Part shown: in pieces, positions 8,101 through 17,379 of the stretch
How positions within the stretch are numbered: the stretch's first letter is position 1
How the letters are laid out: every line of letters starts with the position of its first letter
Origin: Lactococcus termiticola
GTDB lineage: Bacteria; Bacillota; Bacilli; Lactobacillales; Streptococcaceae
NCBI RefSeq assembly: GCF_003116835.1
Contig: NZ_BFFO01000001.1
Coordinates: forward strand, 205,517 to 269,516
Length of the DNA: 64,000 nt
Direction: 5' to 3'
Notes under the pieces: model-generated
Told to the model about the DNA's origin: nothing
The model's input: only the letters and a program-made list of their open reading frames with translations
The model's database searches: none
Made by a program: the position numbers and the translations under genes

Positions 8101-8809
8101 AGTCCTGAGCTTCGTTAGGATCTTGTTTATCATGAGCCTCGAGCCACTTCTCCTCTGCTTCTACTTTTTTTAGATAATCGGGGGCAAAGGCGTGGATATT
8201 GTCCACGACCTCTGCGGTCTCAGCCAGTCTAGCCAGGGCATAGGCACTCGGCAGGACGGCTTCGCTGTCCGTGATGATTTGGTCGTCTTCAAAGCCCGCC
8301 TCTAAAATATCTGCCTTAAAGCCAGCCGTCTCGCCTGTAAATACGAGCTTCTGGTCTGGATAGGCTTCTTTCAGCTCTGCCAAAAAGTCACTGAACTTGC
8401 AGTGCTGGTCAGGCATGAGGGCATTAGCCCCGTCATATAGGCCAGCATAAGCATTCCCACGCCGGGCATCAATGACAGGAACGACCAAGCCATCCGTCTT
8501 CAGGCCACCAGCAATGGCAAAAAGACTTGACATTCCCACCAGCTCCTTATCCATCGACCAGGCCAGCGTCTTTGCGACCGTCACAGCAAGCCGGAGGCCC
8601 GTGTAGGAGCCAGGGCCTTTAGCGACGGCAATCCGGTCAATATCGCTCCCCTCCATATCCATCTGGGCCAGCAAAAAATCAATGCTGGTCATCAGGGTCG
8701 TGCTGTGATTTTTCTTGAGGTTCAGGCGGATTTCCCCCAGAAGTTTTCCATCTTCTGTGACGGCAATCGCCAGGGCCTTACTTGAGCTATCAAAGGCTAA
8801 AATTTTCAT
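8084..8809 (-). CDS. tsaB: tRNA t6A biosynthesis protein TsaB
   Basis: A 241-residue ASKHA-fold partner of TsaD that lacks catalytic metal ligands and scaffolds the t6A complex. Family features are the N terminus KILAFDSSSKALAIAV, NHSTTLMTSIDFLL, and AVAKGPGSYTGLRLAVTVAKTL (in two adjoining blocks). The ATG at 8809 follows GGAT by 6 nt; a GTG at 8821 is the alternative. First gene of the operon that continues through two acetyltransferases, tsaD and a small acidic protein. Confidence 0.94.
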   Translation of the reverse strand: MKILAFDSSSKALAIAVTEDGKLLGEIRLNLKKNHSTTLMTSIDFLLAQMDMEGSDIDRIAVAKGPGSYTGLRLAVTVAKTLAWSMDKELVGMSSLFAIAGGLKTDGLVVPVIDARRGNAYAGLYDGANALMPDQHCKFSDFLAELKEAYPDQKLVFTGETAGFKADILEAGFEDDQIITDSEAVLPSAYALARLAETAEVVDNIHAFAPDYLKKVEAEEKWLEAHDKQDPNEAQDYVQRL

Positions 8810-8906
8810 TTTTTTATCCACGCTTATACTTGTCTAAATTTTACTTCTAGCCTTTATTTTATCACATTTCGAGAAATTCCTCAGCCTTTCAATTCTTCCT
8901 TAATTG

Positions 8907-8915
8907 TGATAAAAT
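8907..8915 (+). promoter_or_regulatory. extended -10 of the rpoY-rnjA operon
   Basis: TGATAAAAT lies about 65 bp upstream of the rpoY start. The leader contains a perfect inverted repeat of TGCAGGA around two bases (about 8957-8972). Confidence 0.45.
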
Positions 8916-8982
8916 GAAGAAAATATATCGTGAGATAACAAGACAAAAGAAAGGATATGCAGGATTTCCTGCATGGAAACTT

Positions 8983-9213
8983 ATGATTTTCAAAGTATTT
9001 TATCAAGAAGACAAGAGTCGCAGCCCACGCCGGGAGACTACTAAATCTCTCTACCTCGACCTCGACGTCAAGACCGAAGAAGACGGCGTCATCAAGGGAC
9101 GTGCCATCCTCGCTGAAAAAACAGACTATCTAGTGGAATTCATCGAAGCCCTCTCAGACGAAGCTTTTGACTACGAAAAAGAAAACAGTGAAGCAAAAAT
9201 CACTGAACTTTAA
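8983..9213 (+). CDS. rpoY: RNA polymerase epsilon subunit (DUF1447)
   Basis: A 76-residue small subunit of Firmicute RNA polymerase that binds the core enzyme. The start MIFKVFYQEDKSRSPRRE, followed by TKSLYLDLDV, is the family pattern; an upstream in-frame ATG at 8914 would add 23 residues not found in the family, so 8983 is preferred. It lies 59 bp upstream of rnjA in the same direction, the standard Firmicute pairing that links transcription and RNA turnover genes. Confidence 0.93.
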   Translation: MIFKVFYQEDKSRSPRRETTKSLYLDLDVKTEEDGVIKGRAILAEKTDYLVEFIEALSDEAFDYEKENSEAKITEL

Positions 9214-9272
9214 TGTGAAATAAGAAAAGGCAGGAAGCCTTTTTCGTCATTTAATAAAATTGAAAGGACAAT

Positions 9273-10952
9273 ATGTCAAATCTTAAAATAGCCTCTGAAG
9301 AAGTCGCAGTCTATGCTGTCGGCGGACTCGGAGAAATCGGTAAAAACTGTTATGCCGTCGAATATCAGGATGAAATCATCGTCGTCGACGCTGGTGTCAT
9401 GTTCCCTGAAGACGAGCTCCTCGGTGTGGACTACGTCATCCCTGACTACAGCTACCTGGTTGAAAACGTTGACCGTATCAAGGGTCTCTTTATCACTCAC
9501 GGTCACGAAGACCACATCGGTGGGATTCCCTTCCTGCTTAAGCAGGCCAATATCCCAATCTATGCTGGGCCATTCTCTTTGGCCCTCATTCGTGGAAAGC
9601 TCGAAGAACACGGCCTCTTGCGGGAAGCCAAGCTCTTTGAAATCCATGCGGACTCAACCGTCAACTTCAAGCACTTGAAGCTCTCCTTCTTTCAGACCAC
9701 CCACTCGATTCCAGATCCTATCGCTGTTGTCATTGATACACCCCAGGGTAAAATCGTTGAGACCGGTGACTTCAAGTTCGACTTTACACCGATTGGTACG
9801 CCTGCCGACCTCCACCGGATGGCGCAACTCGGCTCTGAAGGGGTCTTGCTCTTGATGAGTGACTCGACCAATGCTGAAATCCCTATCTTCTCAAACTCTG
9901 AGAAGGTGGTCGGTGAGTCGATTCTTAAAATCATCGAAAAAATCGAAGGTCGGGTCATCTTTGCCTCATTTGCCTCAAACGTCTATCGTCTCCAACAGGC
10001 CGTTGACGCAGCGGTTAAGACTGGCCGCAAGGTCGCTGTCTTTGGCCGATCTATGGAAAAAGCCATTGTTAACGGGATTGAACTGGGCTATATCAAGGCG
10101 CCAGAAGGTACCTTTATCGAGCCCAACGACCTGACCCAATTTGCTGCCCACGAAGTCCTCATCATGTGTACGGGTAGCCAGGGCGAACCTATGGCTGCCC
10201 TCTCACGTATCGCAAATGGCATGCACCGTCACATTACTTTGCAAATGGGCGACACCGTCGTCTTCTCTTCAAATGCTATCCCTGGTAACACTTACGGTGT
10301 CAATCAGTTGATTAACAAAATCGAAGAAGCTGGCGCTGAAGTCATCTACGGTAAGATGAACAACATCCACACTTCTGGGCACGGTGGCCAGCAAGAGCAA
10401 AAACTCATGCTCCGCCTGATCAAGCCAAAGTACTTCATGCCTTGTCACGGTGAGTACCGGATGCTCAAGATTCATGCAGGTCTCGCCCAAGACACTGGTG
10501 TGCCTAAGGAAAACTGCTTCATCATGGGAAATGGTGATGTCCTTGCATTGACTGCGGATTCAGCACGACTTGCTGACCACTTCTCAGCTGAAGACACCTA
10601 TGTCGATGGCTCTGGTATTGGTGATGTCGGAAATGCCGTCCTCCACGACCGCCACGAACTTTCTGAAGATGGTATCGTTCTTGCCGTTACTACTGTTGAC
10701 TTCAAGAACAAGACCGTCCTTGCAGGACCAGACCTCCTCAGCCGTGGATTCATCTATATGCGTGAATCCGGCGATCTCATCCGTGGTGGTCAGCGAGTCC
10801 TCTTTAACGCCATCCGCCACGCCATGCTAGAAGACAAGGCTAACGAAGCCAGCGTCGCCCGTGCCATGCGGGAGGCTTTGAGTCCTTACCTTTATAAGGA
10901 AACAGAACGCCGGCCTTTGATTGTGCCGATGGTGATGACACCGGATAAGTAA
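9273..10952 (+). CDS. rnjA: ribonuclease J1
   Basis: A 559-residue MBL/beta-CASP endo- and 5'-3' exoribonuclease that matures rRNA and degrades mRNA in the cytoplasm. The zinc-binding motif [10 protein letters not shown] (His76, His78, Asp80, His81) and the beta-CASP blocks IFASFASN and [15 protein letters not shown] [13 protein letters not shown] are present, along with the HTSGHGG motif. It is full length for RNase J1. The ribosome-binding site AAAGGAC precedes the ATG. It is co-transcribed with rpoY and ends at a bidirectional terminator shared with the convergent OsmC gene. Confidence 0.96.
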   Translation: MSNLKIASEEVAVYAVGGLGEIGKNCYAVEYQDEIIVVDAGVMFPEDELLGVDYVIPDYSYLVENVDRIKGLFITHGHEDHIGGIPFLLKQANIPIYAGPFSLALIRGKLEEHGLLREAKLFEIHADSTVNFKHLKLSFFQTTHSIPDPIAVVIDTPQGKIVETGDFKFDFTPIGTPADLHRMAQLGSEGVLLLMSDSTNAEIPIFSNSEKVVGESILKIIEKIEGRVIFASFASNVYRLQQAVDAAVKTGRKVAVFGRSMEKAIVNGIELGYIKAPEGTFIEPNDLTQFAAHEVLIMCTGSQGEPMAALSRIANGMHRHITLQMGDTVVFSSNAIPGNTYGVNQLINKIEEAGAEVIYGKMNNIHTSGHGGQQEQKLMLRLIKPKYFMPCHGEYRMLKIHAGLAQDTGVPKENCFIMGNGDVLALTADSARLADHFSAEDTYVDGSGIGDVGNAVLHDRHELSEDGIVLAVTTVDFKNKTVLAGPDLLSRGFIYMRESGDLIRGGQRVLFNAIRHAMLEDKANEASVARAMREALSPYLYKETERRPLIVPMVMTPDK

Positions 10953-10961
10953 AGCAATATG

Positions 10962-10990
10962 AAAAGAGAAGTCTAGAGACTTCTCTTTTT
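10962..10990. terminator. bidirectional terminator between rnjA and the OsmC gene
   Basis: AAAAGAGAAGTC, a TAGA loop, and GACTTCTCTTTT form a hairpin with T runs on both strands between two convergent genes. Confidence 0.9.
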
Positions 10991-10991
10991 C

Positions 10992-11432
10992 TTATCTTCC
11001 AATCATCGACATCAACTCAACCTCAACATTCCCTGCCAAGGCCCTAGTAATCATACAATTCGACTCTGCCCGTTGAGCCAGCTTTTCAGCCATTTCTAGC
11101 TTGGCGTCAGACGTATCCTCTGCCAGCATCAGGTCCAGATTGTGGACGATTTTCTCAACCCTGACGGTCATCTTGCTTTCATCGACGATTAGCTTGGAGT
11201 CAACCTTCATCGAAGCGACCTCAATGCCAGAAGCATCCAGCATGGCGGCCAGCGTCAGTGTGAAACAGGTCGATGCTGAAGCCAGCAAAAGGTCGTCTGG
11301 GTTGCTCCCCATCCCAGGACCCGAGAGTTCAGCTGGGATAGAGACCTCACGAGACAGATCGCCAATCATCAGCTCGCCGATGCCAGCCCGGCCACCAGGG
11401 TGGACGATGCTCGATGTGAATTCGTGTTTCAT
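10992..11432 (-). CDS. OsmC/Ohr-family peroxiredoxin
   Basis: A 146-residue protein of the OsmC family, which reduces organic hydroperoxides using a pair of cysteines. The two are Cys56 in LLLASASTCFTLTLA and Cys126 in RAESNCMITRAL, the expected spacing. The N terminus HPGGRAGIGELMIG is typical of the OsmC/YhfA branch. A good GGAGG ribosome-binding site precedes the ATG. With two Tpx enzymes nearby, the region carries three hydroperoxide-removing genes, though they are not one operon. Confidence 0.88.
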   Translation of the reverse strand: MKHEFTSSIVHPGGRAGIGELMIGDLSREVSIPAELSGPGMGSNPDDLLLASASTCFTLTLAAMLDASGIEVASMKVDSKLIVDESKMTVRVEKIVHNLDLMLAEDTSDAKLEMAEKLAQRAESNCMITRALAGNVEVELMSMIGR

Positions 11433-11483
11433 AAAACCTCCTTTGGGCAGCCTTCCTAAAACTGCCTGATTTTTTTATTTTAT

Positions 11484-11506
11484 AAAAAAACAGACGAATG
11501 CCTGTT
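11484..11506 (-). terminator. terminator of the azoreductase gene
   Basis: AACAG and CTGTT flank an 8-base loop on the minus strand and are followed by seven T. Confidence 0.7.
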
Positions 11507-11518
11507 CTCTTATCAAGA

Positions 11519-12124
11519 TTAAAATGCTTTTGCTGCTGCTTCTGCTTTTGCAACAAAGTCAGCAACGATTTCTTCTGTTTTTTCTGGAGTGTAGGCATGA
11601 CCTTCAGCAGTGAGAGTCTTGTAGTCAGAACCGATGAAGCCAAAGATTGTTGACATGTAAACAGTCGCAGGATCTTTTTCTTCGTAGATACCACCTTTAG
11701 CTTGGAGGTGAAGGACTGGTTTTCCACCTGTAAGTCCTACAGGACCATTTTCAGTGTATTTGAATGTTTTACCAGCAACATTGATTGTATCAACCCATGC
11801 ACGCAATTCTGTAGGAATCATCAAGTTATAAAGTGGGCTTGCGATTACAACTTTATCAGCAGCGAGGAATTGTTCTGTCAATTCACCGAACCGTGCCAAT
11901 TTTGCTTTTTGTGAATCTGTCAATTCAGCCCCTTCTCCTGCAAACATTGCTCCAAGAAGTTCTGCGTTCAATGTTGGGATTGAACCATCGAATACATCAA
12001 GTGTTTCGATTTCGTCATTTGGATGAGCGGCTTTATAGCTTGCTACGAAAGCGTCAAGACCTTTCAATGAAACTGAAGTTTCTGAAGTGAGTGGATGGCC
12101 TTTTACAACGAGTAATTTAGTCAT
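11519..12124 (-). CDS. azoR: FMN-dependent NADH:quinone/azo oxidoreductase (AzoR family)
   Basis: A 201-residue flavodoxin-fold enzyme that reduces quinones and azo compounds with two electrons from NADH. The pattern includes the N terminus [17 protein letters not shown], the FMN-binding [18 protein letters not shown] and [16 protein letters not shown]. The ATG at 12124 follows AAAGGAAATATT; longer in-frame starts have no ribosome-binding site and no family support. Codon use is more A+T-rich than the neighbours, suggesting high expression or separate origin. It is monocistronic. Confidence 0.9.
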   Translation of the reverse strand: MTKLLVVKGHPLTSETSVSLKGLDAFVASYKAAHPNDEIETLDVFDGSIPTLNAELLGAMFAGEGAELTDSQKAKLARFGELTEQFLAADKVVIASPLYNLMIPTELRAWVDTINVAGKTFKYTENGPVGLTGGKPVLHLQAKGGIYEEKDPATVYMSTIFGFIGSDYKTLTAEGHAYTPEKTEEIVADFVAKAEAAAKAF

Positions 12125-12230
12125 AATATTTCCTTTTATTCGATAAATTTGCTCAGTGCTTTTACATTCTAACAGAAAAACTTTGGCAGGTCTAAGGATT
12201 AGTTTGTGAAGTTTGTGAAGCACTCCTGCT

Positions 12231-12375
12231 GATTCGTTTCACTCCAGAAAAGCCCCGTTCTTACTATGGGCCGCAAGCAGACCGCTTTGCGGTCTCATTG
12301 CTAACTTTTGAGCCCTTTGGTCTCAAAAGTTACCTTTTTCATAGTAAGAGCGGGACTTTTCTTGCGTTCCACTTA
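12231..12375 (-). repeat. family A structured repeat, copy 1
   Basis: An intergenic element of about 145 bp. Outer arms AGAAAAG-CCCCGTTCTTACTATG and their near-complement (CATAGTAAGAG and CGGGACTTTTCT) enclose the conserved core with GAGACC, GGCTC, TTAGCAATGAGACC and CTGCTTGCGGCC on the minus strand. The ends resemble those of the other copies. The arms have their own sequence here yet remain complementary. Confidence 0.75.
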
Positions 12376-12425
12376 GACTAATATCCTTATTATTCAAGCA
12401 CTTAATGCAAGAAACTTTCTTTAGC

Positions 12426-12570
12426 TACGAGTGAAATGAAAGAAATCCCACAGAAAGCCGTGAACTAAGACAAGTGGCGAGACCTTATGGGCTCGACACT
12501 TAGCAATGAAAGCCAAAGGCTTTGCTTGCGTGTCTCACAGCATCTTTGTGGGATTTCTGTAATGAAACGG
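12426..12570 (+). repeat. family A structured repeat, copy 2
   Basis: Left end TACGAGTGAAATGAAAG, right end TTTCTGTAATGAAACGG. Arms GAAATCCCACA and TGTGGGATTTC pair. The core carries GGCGAGACC, GGGCTCG, TTAGCAATGAAAGCC and GCTTGCG. It lies between the azoreductase gene and the 3' end of the MFS gene, so the whole 12125-12591 gap is taken up by copies 1 and 2. Confidence 0.75.
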
Positions 12571-12591
12571 AACTCAAAAGCAGGTTTTTCA

Positions 12592-14013
12592 TCAAACCGT
12601 CTTCTTTGCCTTCCGATTCCCCAGCATTCTCATAAGGCTGAGAATCCAAGTGATGATAACCAAGACCAAGCTGACAAAGAGGGAGATATGCATGCCGTCT
12701 AGGAAGAGCTTGGGCTGGCTGGCGATATAGGTCGTGATGTGACGGCCGGCGAGGCTAGACATGGCAAAGAAGAGGGAGATTGTCGCTAGGCTCGTCCCCA
12801 AGACAAAGGCGATGTTACGGGCCAATGAATTGACAGAACCTGCGATGCCGAGGTATTTCTTGTCGACAGTTGACATGACCAGGGCATTGTTAGGACTTTG
12901 GAAGAAGCCAACAGAGAGGCCGTGGAGGGCGAGGGCTGCGATGACAAAGCCATAGGGCGTATTTCCACTAATGGAAAGATAACCCAGCTGGGCAATGATA
13001 ATGCCTGAAATCCCAATGAAGGTAATCAATTCCTTATCATACTTATCAGAGAGGACACCTGAGATAGGGCTTGAGATTAGCATAGCGACGGGATAGGCCG
13101 TCATCATGAGACCTGCAACACCGGCAGACAAGCCGTGGTAATCCTGCAGGAAGAAAGGCATGAGGATATTCACAAACATGGCGGCTGTAAAATTCAGCAT
13201 GGCTGTCAGGACAGAGAGCGAGAAGAGCTTGCTCTTAAAGATGCCTAGGTCAATCAGGGGCACAGACTTGCGATTTTCTGTCCGGATAAATAAGACAAAG
13301 AGAATCACCGCCAGGATAATCGCGCCAATGACGAAGGGATTGCTCCAGCCTGCGATTTGACCGTAATTGATGCCCAAAAATAGGAAGACAATCGTCAAGG
13401 CCATCAGGGCTGAACCTATAAAATCGACCTCCTGGACAGAGCCCTTGGCCTTTTCTTTTGGCAGGGCATGAGAACCCAGGAAATAAGCGATAATACCGAC
13501 CGGGACGTTGATCCAGAAGATGTAATTCCAGCTGGTAATCTGAAGAATTAGACCACCAATGGCAGGGCCTGCAATCGAGCCAACAGAGACAAACATGGAG
13601 TTAATCGCCATGGCACGGGCACGGGTCTCAGGCGGAAAGATTTGAGCGACCAGGCCAAATGAGGTGGCCATAAACATCGAGCCACCGACAGCCTGCACAA
13701 TCCGGGCAAAAAGGAGGAAGGGCAGGCCCCAACCAAGATTGATTCCGGCCAAAAAGCTACCAATCGTAAAGATAATGGCACCGGTCCGGAAGACATTGGC
13801 CTTGCCCAAAAGGTCGCCCAGCCGGCCAAAAATCAGAATGACGGCTGAAATCACAATCAAATAAATCGTGACCACCCAGGTAACCTGGGCCAGGCTCACC
13901 TGAAGCTCACGAGACATGGTCGGCAGGGCGACGTTGACAATCGAGCCGTCCAGCGTCGACATAAATATAAAAATCCCGATGGAAATCAGGGCTAAAATCC
14001 TATTTTTTTGCAT
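12592..14013 (-). CDS. MFS drug-efflux transporter, DHA2 (14-TM) family
   Basis: A 473-residue inner-membrane proton-coupled antiporter expected to export toxic compounds. It has about 14 hydrophobic segments, the DHA2 N terminus MSTLDGSIVNVALPTM and motif C-like AGPAIGGLI. The closest named relatives are EmrB/QacA-type pumps; the substrate cannot be read from sequence. It lies 6 bp downstream of marR and is expressed from the marR promoter. The cassette is bracketed by family A repeats (copies 1-2 downstream, copy 3 upstream). Confidence 0.9.
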   Translation of the reverse strand: MQKNRILALISIGIFIFMSTLDGSIVNVALPTMSRELQVSLAQVTWVVTIYLIVISAVILIFGRLGDLLGKANVFRTGAIIFTIGSFLAGINLGWGLPFLLFARIVQAVGGSMFMATSFGLVAQIFPPETRARAMAINSMFVSVGSIAGPAIGGLILQITSWNYIFWINVPVGIIAYFLGSHALPKEKAKGSVQEVDFIGSALMALTIVFLFLGINYGQIAGWSNPFVIGAIILAVILFVLFIRTENRKSVPLIDLGIFKSKLFSLSVLTAMLNFTAAMFVNILMPFFLQDYHGLSAGVAGLMMTAYPVAMLISSPISGVLSDKYDKELITFIGISGIIIAQLGYLSISGNTPYGFVIAALALHGLSVGFFQSPNNALVMSTVDKKYLGIAGSVNSLARNIAFVLGTSLATISLFFAMSSLAGRHITTYIASQPKLFLDGMHISLFVSLVLVIITWILSLMRMLGNRKAKKTV

Positions 14014-14019
14014 CTTAAA

Positions 14020-14508
14020 TTAAAACTCCTCTTCTTTCAATACAGTGTTTTGAACCCTCTTGACATCCTCTAAAAAGCGGAGGACCAAAGCTTTTTCTTT
14101 TTCAGTATAATGGTCAAACAGCTCACGCTTTTGGTAGGCGTCTGCCACTTCGTGCATGGCATCGTGGACAGCCGCCAGCTTCCAGCCTTGATCGGTCAGG
14201 CGGTAATAGATTTTCTTCTTGTCCTCTGCCAGCTGGTAGCTGGCAATCATCTCAGATTCAAGAAGGGCCTGGGCCGCCCGGCTTACGCCACCTCGAGTGG
14301 CATCCAGGACTTCAGAGAGCTCTCGGCCTGTCATATCCCCAGTCGTCAGGCTCGAGAGGATATGATAACCCAAGATAGAGAGACCTTTGGCGACTGGCCT
14401 CATCTCAGGAGCAAGGTGCTTGAGGATCCATTCCTGCTCATTGTTTTTCCCTGAAAATTGAAACTGTCTGAGCATGCTGGCCAGGCCACGATTTTCTTCA
14501 GTGATCAT
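14020..14508 (-). CDS. MarR-family transcriptional regulator
   Basis: A 162-residue winged-helix dimeric repressor. The winged-helix region spans roughly residues 45-120 (MTGRELSEVLDATRGGVSRA as recognition region, KKIYYRLTDQG as the wing). The ATG at 14508 has a near-ideal AGGAGG site; the upstream in-frame sequence overlaps the promoter and is not coding. It precedes the efflux gene by 6 bp. Two palindromic sites overlap the promoter, so autoregulation with release by a pump substrate is the likely mode; the ligand is unknown. Confidence 0.92.
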   Translation of the reverse strand: MITEENRGLASMLRQFQFSGKNNEQEWILKHLAPEMRPVAKGLSILGYHILSSLTTGDMTGRELSEVLDATRGGVSRAAQALLESEMIASYQLAEDKKKIYYRLTDQGWKLAAVHDAMHEVADAYQKRELFDHYTEKEKALVLRFLEDVKRVQNTVLKEEEF

Positions 14509-14528
14509 CTTGCTCCTCCTTTGACTTT

Positions 14529-14573
14529 TGTTGACAGTCAACATTATACGATTATTTTTGTTGTCTGTCAACA
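14529..14573 (-). promoter_or_regulatory. marR-MFS promoter with two overlapping operators
   Basis: On the minus strand TTGACA (14566-14571), 17 bp, TATAAT (14543-14548): a perfect sigma-A promoter. A perfect palindrome TGTTGAC-A-GTCAACA lies at 14529-14543, at the start of transcription. A second copy with one mismatch lies at 14559-14573 over the -35. The centres are 30 bp apart, about three helical turns. This is the classic layout of MarR repression. Confidence 0.88.
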
Positions 14574-14657
14574 AAGGGGAATTGAAAAAGAGCTTTCGCT
14601 CTCTCGGGATAACTAAACTTCTCAGTGGAGTTGGCAAACCAGAAGGGAAAAAGCTGG

Positions 14658-14806
14658 TACGAGTGAAGTGAAGGAAATTCTAAAAAAAACACTGTGAATA
14701 AAGGCAAACGGCGAGACCGTTAAGGCTCGCCGTTTAGCAATGAGACAGCAAAGCTGGCTGCTTGCGGCCTCACAGTGATTTTTTCAGAATTTCCGGAACG
14801 AAACGG
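14658..14806 (+). repeat. family A structured repeat, copy 3
   Basis: Left end TACGAGTGAAGTGAAGG and right end CCGGAACGAAACGG. Arms GGAAATTCT and CACTGTGA pair with TCACAGTG and AGAATTTCC. The core has AAGGCAAACGGCGAGACC, GGCTCGCCGTTTAGCAATG, AGACAGC and CTGCTTGCGGCC. It lies between marR and thiI. Confidence 0.8.
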
Positions 14807-14846
14807 GCCTTGAGCCCTGGCATTGTCTAAAGAATATCTACCCCGA

Positions 14847-16073
14847 TCAAAGCAAATCCCCAAACTCCGCATCCTGTTGCTCTTCTTCCTTATCCCAGTT
14901 TTCGCCTATGATTTTAGAAATCATGATACCTTGCACGGCCCGCTCTACCATGCCTTCAACGTCTAGGCGCTCTTCGTAGGCGATGGCGTTTTCCAGCTTT
15001 GGATTGGTCTTTGGTGCCTTGGGAGCAAAGACGGTACAGCAGTCTTCAAAGGGCAAGATAGAAAGATTAAAAGTATCGATTTTTTCAGCGATGTCGATGA
15101 TTTCAATCTTGTCCATCGTCACGACGGGCCGGATGACTGGCGTGTTGGTCACTTCATTGATGACGCTCATAGAGCCCAGGGTCTGGCTGGCTACCTGGCC
15201 CAGGCTTTCGCCGTTGATGATGACCTTGCCCTTTCTTTCTTCACGAATCTTATCGACCACCCGCATCATAAAACGGCGGGTCAGGGTCATCAGGTAGGCT
15301 TCTGGAGCCTTGGCCTTGATTTCTTCTTGGATTTCCGTAAATGGAACCTCGATGAAAGTAATCGCACCGCCAAAGGCTGTGAGCTTGGCCGTCAGGTCTT
15401 TGGCCTTCTTCAGGGCACCTGGCGAAGTATAAGGGGGGCTAGCAAAGTGGACGGCCTCAATCTCGACCCCACGCTTCAGGGCAAGATAGCCAGCAACCGG
15501 CGAATCAATCCCACCTGAGAGCATGAGATGGCCACGGCCGGCGGTCCCGACAGGAAGGCCAGCTGCAGCCTTGATGGTCTCAAAGCTGAGATAAGCCGCT
15601 TCAGGCCGGACCTCGACTCTGAGCATAATGTCAGGCTTTTTCATCTGGACCTTGGCATAGCCAAAATGATCAAAGACCGTATTGCCCAGCTCCAGATTGA
15701 GCTCGGTCGAATCCAGCTCAAAGCTATGGTCACTTCGCTTGGCCGCAATCTTGAAGGTCATGCCTTCCTTATATACCTCGCTCATAAGCTTGACAACGGC
15801 TTCTTTCAAGGCCGGCACCGACTTTTCGACCTTCAGCGAAGGTGAAAAGGTCTGGATGCCAAAGACCTTGATGAGCCGGTCGGCCACGGTCTGATAGTCT
15901 GTTCCATTTAAGAAAATATGGGTCCGGTCACGTTCGGCCTTGATGCCGAGCTGGTCTAGGTCAGCCAAGACTTCACGAATATTCTTTTCCAGTCGCTTGA
16001 TAAAGAAGCTCCGGTTTTTTCCTTTGGTTGACAGCTCGCCGTAGCGGACCATCACTTCATCGTATGCTAGCAT
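14847..16073 (-). CDS. thiI: tRNA 4-thiouridine synthase ThiI
   Basis: A 408-residue enzyme that adenylates U8 of tRNA and transfers sulfur to make 4-thiouridine. An N-terminal ferredoxin-like/THUMP region (about 1-165) is followed by the PP-loop ATPase motif [20 protein letters not shown]. The C-terminal [14 protein letters not shown] block is typical. It lacks a rhodanese domain, as is usual in Gram-positive bacteria. A partner cysteine desulfurase, often adjacent, is not in this window. It follows the YeiH-like gene by 13 bp and is probably co-transcribed with it. Confidence 0.95.
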   Translation of the reverse strand: MLAYDEVMVRYGELSTKGKNRSFFIKRLEKNIREVLADLDQLGIKAERDRTHIFLNGTDYQTVADRLIKVFGIQTFSPSLKVEKSVPALKEAVVKLMSEVYKEGMTFKIAAKRSDHSFELDSTELNLELGNTVFDHFGYAKVQMKKPDIMLRVEVRPEAAYLSFETIKAAAGLPVGTAGRGHLMLSGGIDSPVAGYLALKRGVEIEAVHFASPPYTSPGALKKAKDLTAKLTAFGGAITFIEVPFTEIQEEIKAKAPEAYLMTLTRRFMMRVVDKIREERKGKVIINGESLGQVASQTLGSMSVINEVTNTPVIRPVVTMDKIEIIDIAEKIDTFNLSILPFEDCCTVFAPKAPKTNPKLENAIAYEERLDVEGMVERAVQGIMISKIIGENWDKEEEQQDAEFGDLL

Positions 16074-16086
16074 GTTATTTCCTTTA

Positions 16087-17091
16087 TTATAATAAAAGTT
16101 TAATTAAAATTACCGCCACAATCACCTGAAAGGCAATCGTCGCAAAGCCGTAGAGCATGAGCTTCTTACCAGCTTTTATAAACTGTATCAAGTTAAGCCT
16201 TAAGCCAATCGCAGCAAGGGCAATGGTCTCACACCAAGAGCTCAGAAAATGAGCTAGCTGAGAGACAGCCTGGGGGAAATGCAGGAGGCTATCGCCAAAA
16301 CAGAGGACGATGAAGCCAATCACATACCAGGGCAGAAAGCTGTTCCGCTTGAGGGGGACGGCTCCTGAAGTGTTTGTCTCACCCTTTTCATCCCGCTTGC
16401 GGAGGTAGGCAAAGAAGAAAATCACAGCGACCAAGAGAATAATCCGCATGATCTTGAAGAGGGTCGCCGTGGTCGTCGTCTCTACATTGACAATGGTCGC
16501 CGAAGCCACCACCTGGCCGACCGACTGGACCGTCCCACCAATCAAGGCTCCCCGCAAGAGGTCTGAAGCCCCAAAAATCCAGGTCCCCAAGGCCGGCAGT
16601 GCCAGCATGAGGACTGTCCCCATGAGATTGACCATGGTAATGGCCGTCCGCCGCTCTGTGATGCTGGCTCCAACCACTGGCTCAACCGCCGCAATGGCCG
16701 AGGAACCACAGACCGCATTCCCGGCCGCCATGAGCTTGGCATCATTTTTAGAAAAGCCGAGCCTTTTGCCCATGAAAAGGACAAAGGCAATGGTCAAGAC
16801 CATCTGAATGATGATGAAACCGACACCGTTCAATCCCAATTTCTCAATGGTCTCAAAGGTCACCGTCGCCCCCAAAAACATGACCGAGAACTCGAGGAGC
16901 TTCTTCTCAGACCAGGCTGTACCTGTGTCAAGCTGGGGCTGATGGAAGTAGGCATTGCCCAGGATAATCCCCAGCAAAATCGCAAGGGTTGGTGCCCCAA
17001 GACCTTTGATGAGGTAGAGGTTGATAAAGTAAGCTATGAGGGCAACTACTAGGGATAGTCCTATCCCTAGCCAGTCATTTCGCTTTGGCAT
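16087..17091 (-). CDS. YeiH/UPF0324-family membrane protein
   Basis: A 334-residue polytopic membrane protein with about ten hydrophobic segments. The family hallmarks [42 protein letters not shown] and [16 protein letters not shown] are present. Members are annotated as putative sulfate exporters or cystathionine-related transporters, but function is not firmly established. Encoded directly upstream of thiI; a sulfur-related role would fit but is inference. Confidence 0.88.
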   Translation of the reverse strand: MPKRNDWLGIGLSLVVALIAYFINLYLIKGLGAPTLAILLGIILGNAYFHQPQLDTGTAWSEKKLLEFSVMFLGATVTFETIEKLGLNGVGFIIIQMVLTIAFVLFMGKRLGFSKNDAKLMAAGNAVCGSSAIAAVEPVVGASITERRTAITMVNLMGTVLMLALPALGTWIFGASDLLRGALIGGTVQSVGQVVASATIVNVETTTTATLFKIMRIILLVAVIFFFAYLRKRDEKGETNTSGAVPLKRNSFLPWYVIGFIVLCFGDSLLHFPQAVSQLAHFLSSWCETIALAAIGLRLNLIQFIKAGKKLMLYGFATIAFQVIVAVILIKLLL

Positions 17092-17176
17092 TTTTCTTTT
17101 TCTTCCTATAAAATTTAACTTTTATATTATAGCATAAATTTACTAGCTTGCAGCTGGCTGATTTCCCTTCGGGACT

Positions 17177-17332
17177 GGGGATGTTTCTAATAATGGCTGC
17201 TCGGGGCTTGCTTGGCTAAAGCTTTTGAGACAGCAATGCGATCAAAGAGAGTATTGAAGTCCAAAAGCTTCCACGCAAGGTTGCAGATAAAGAAAGCGGA
17301 ACTTTTGATAATCTCACTCATAGAAAATCCCC
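17177..17332 (-). repeat. family B structured repeat, degenerate copy
   Basis: Both ends match family B on the minus strand: GGGGATTTTC at one end, and CCATTATTAGAAACATCCCC preceded by CCCGAGCA at the other. The interior has lost most of the similarity and the helices are not obvious. It is about 156 bp, close to the 172-bp core of full copies, and fills the gap between the KimA-like gene and the YeiH-like gene. Confidence 0.6.
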
Positions 17333-17379
17333 CCCAAGGGAACAAGCCCGCCTGCAAGGCAAAAAAAGCAGGCCACAGC

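Noticed and set aside
12231..12375. Family A copies considered as ordinary rho-independent terminators
   Set aside because: They are 130-200 bp long, contain conserved internal hairpins and loops, lack a consistent T run after the closing stem, and occur in both orientations relative to neighbouring genes.
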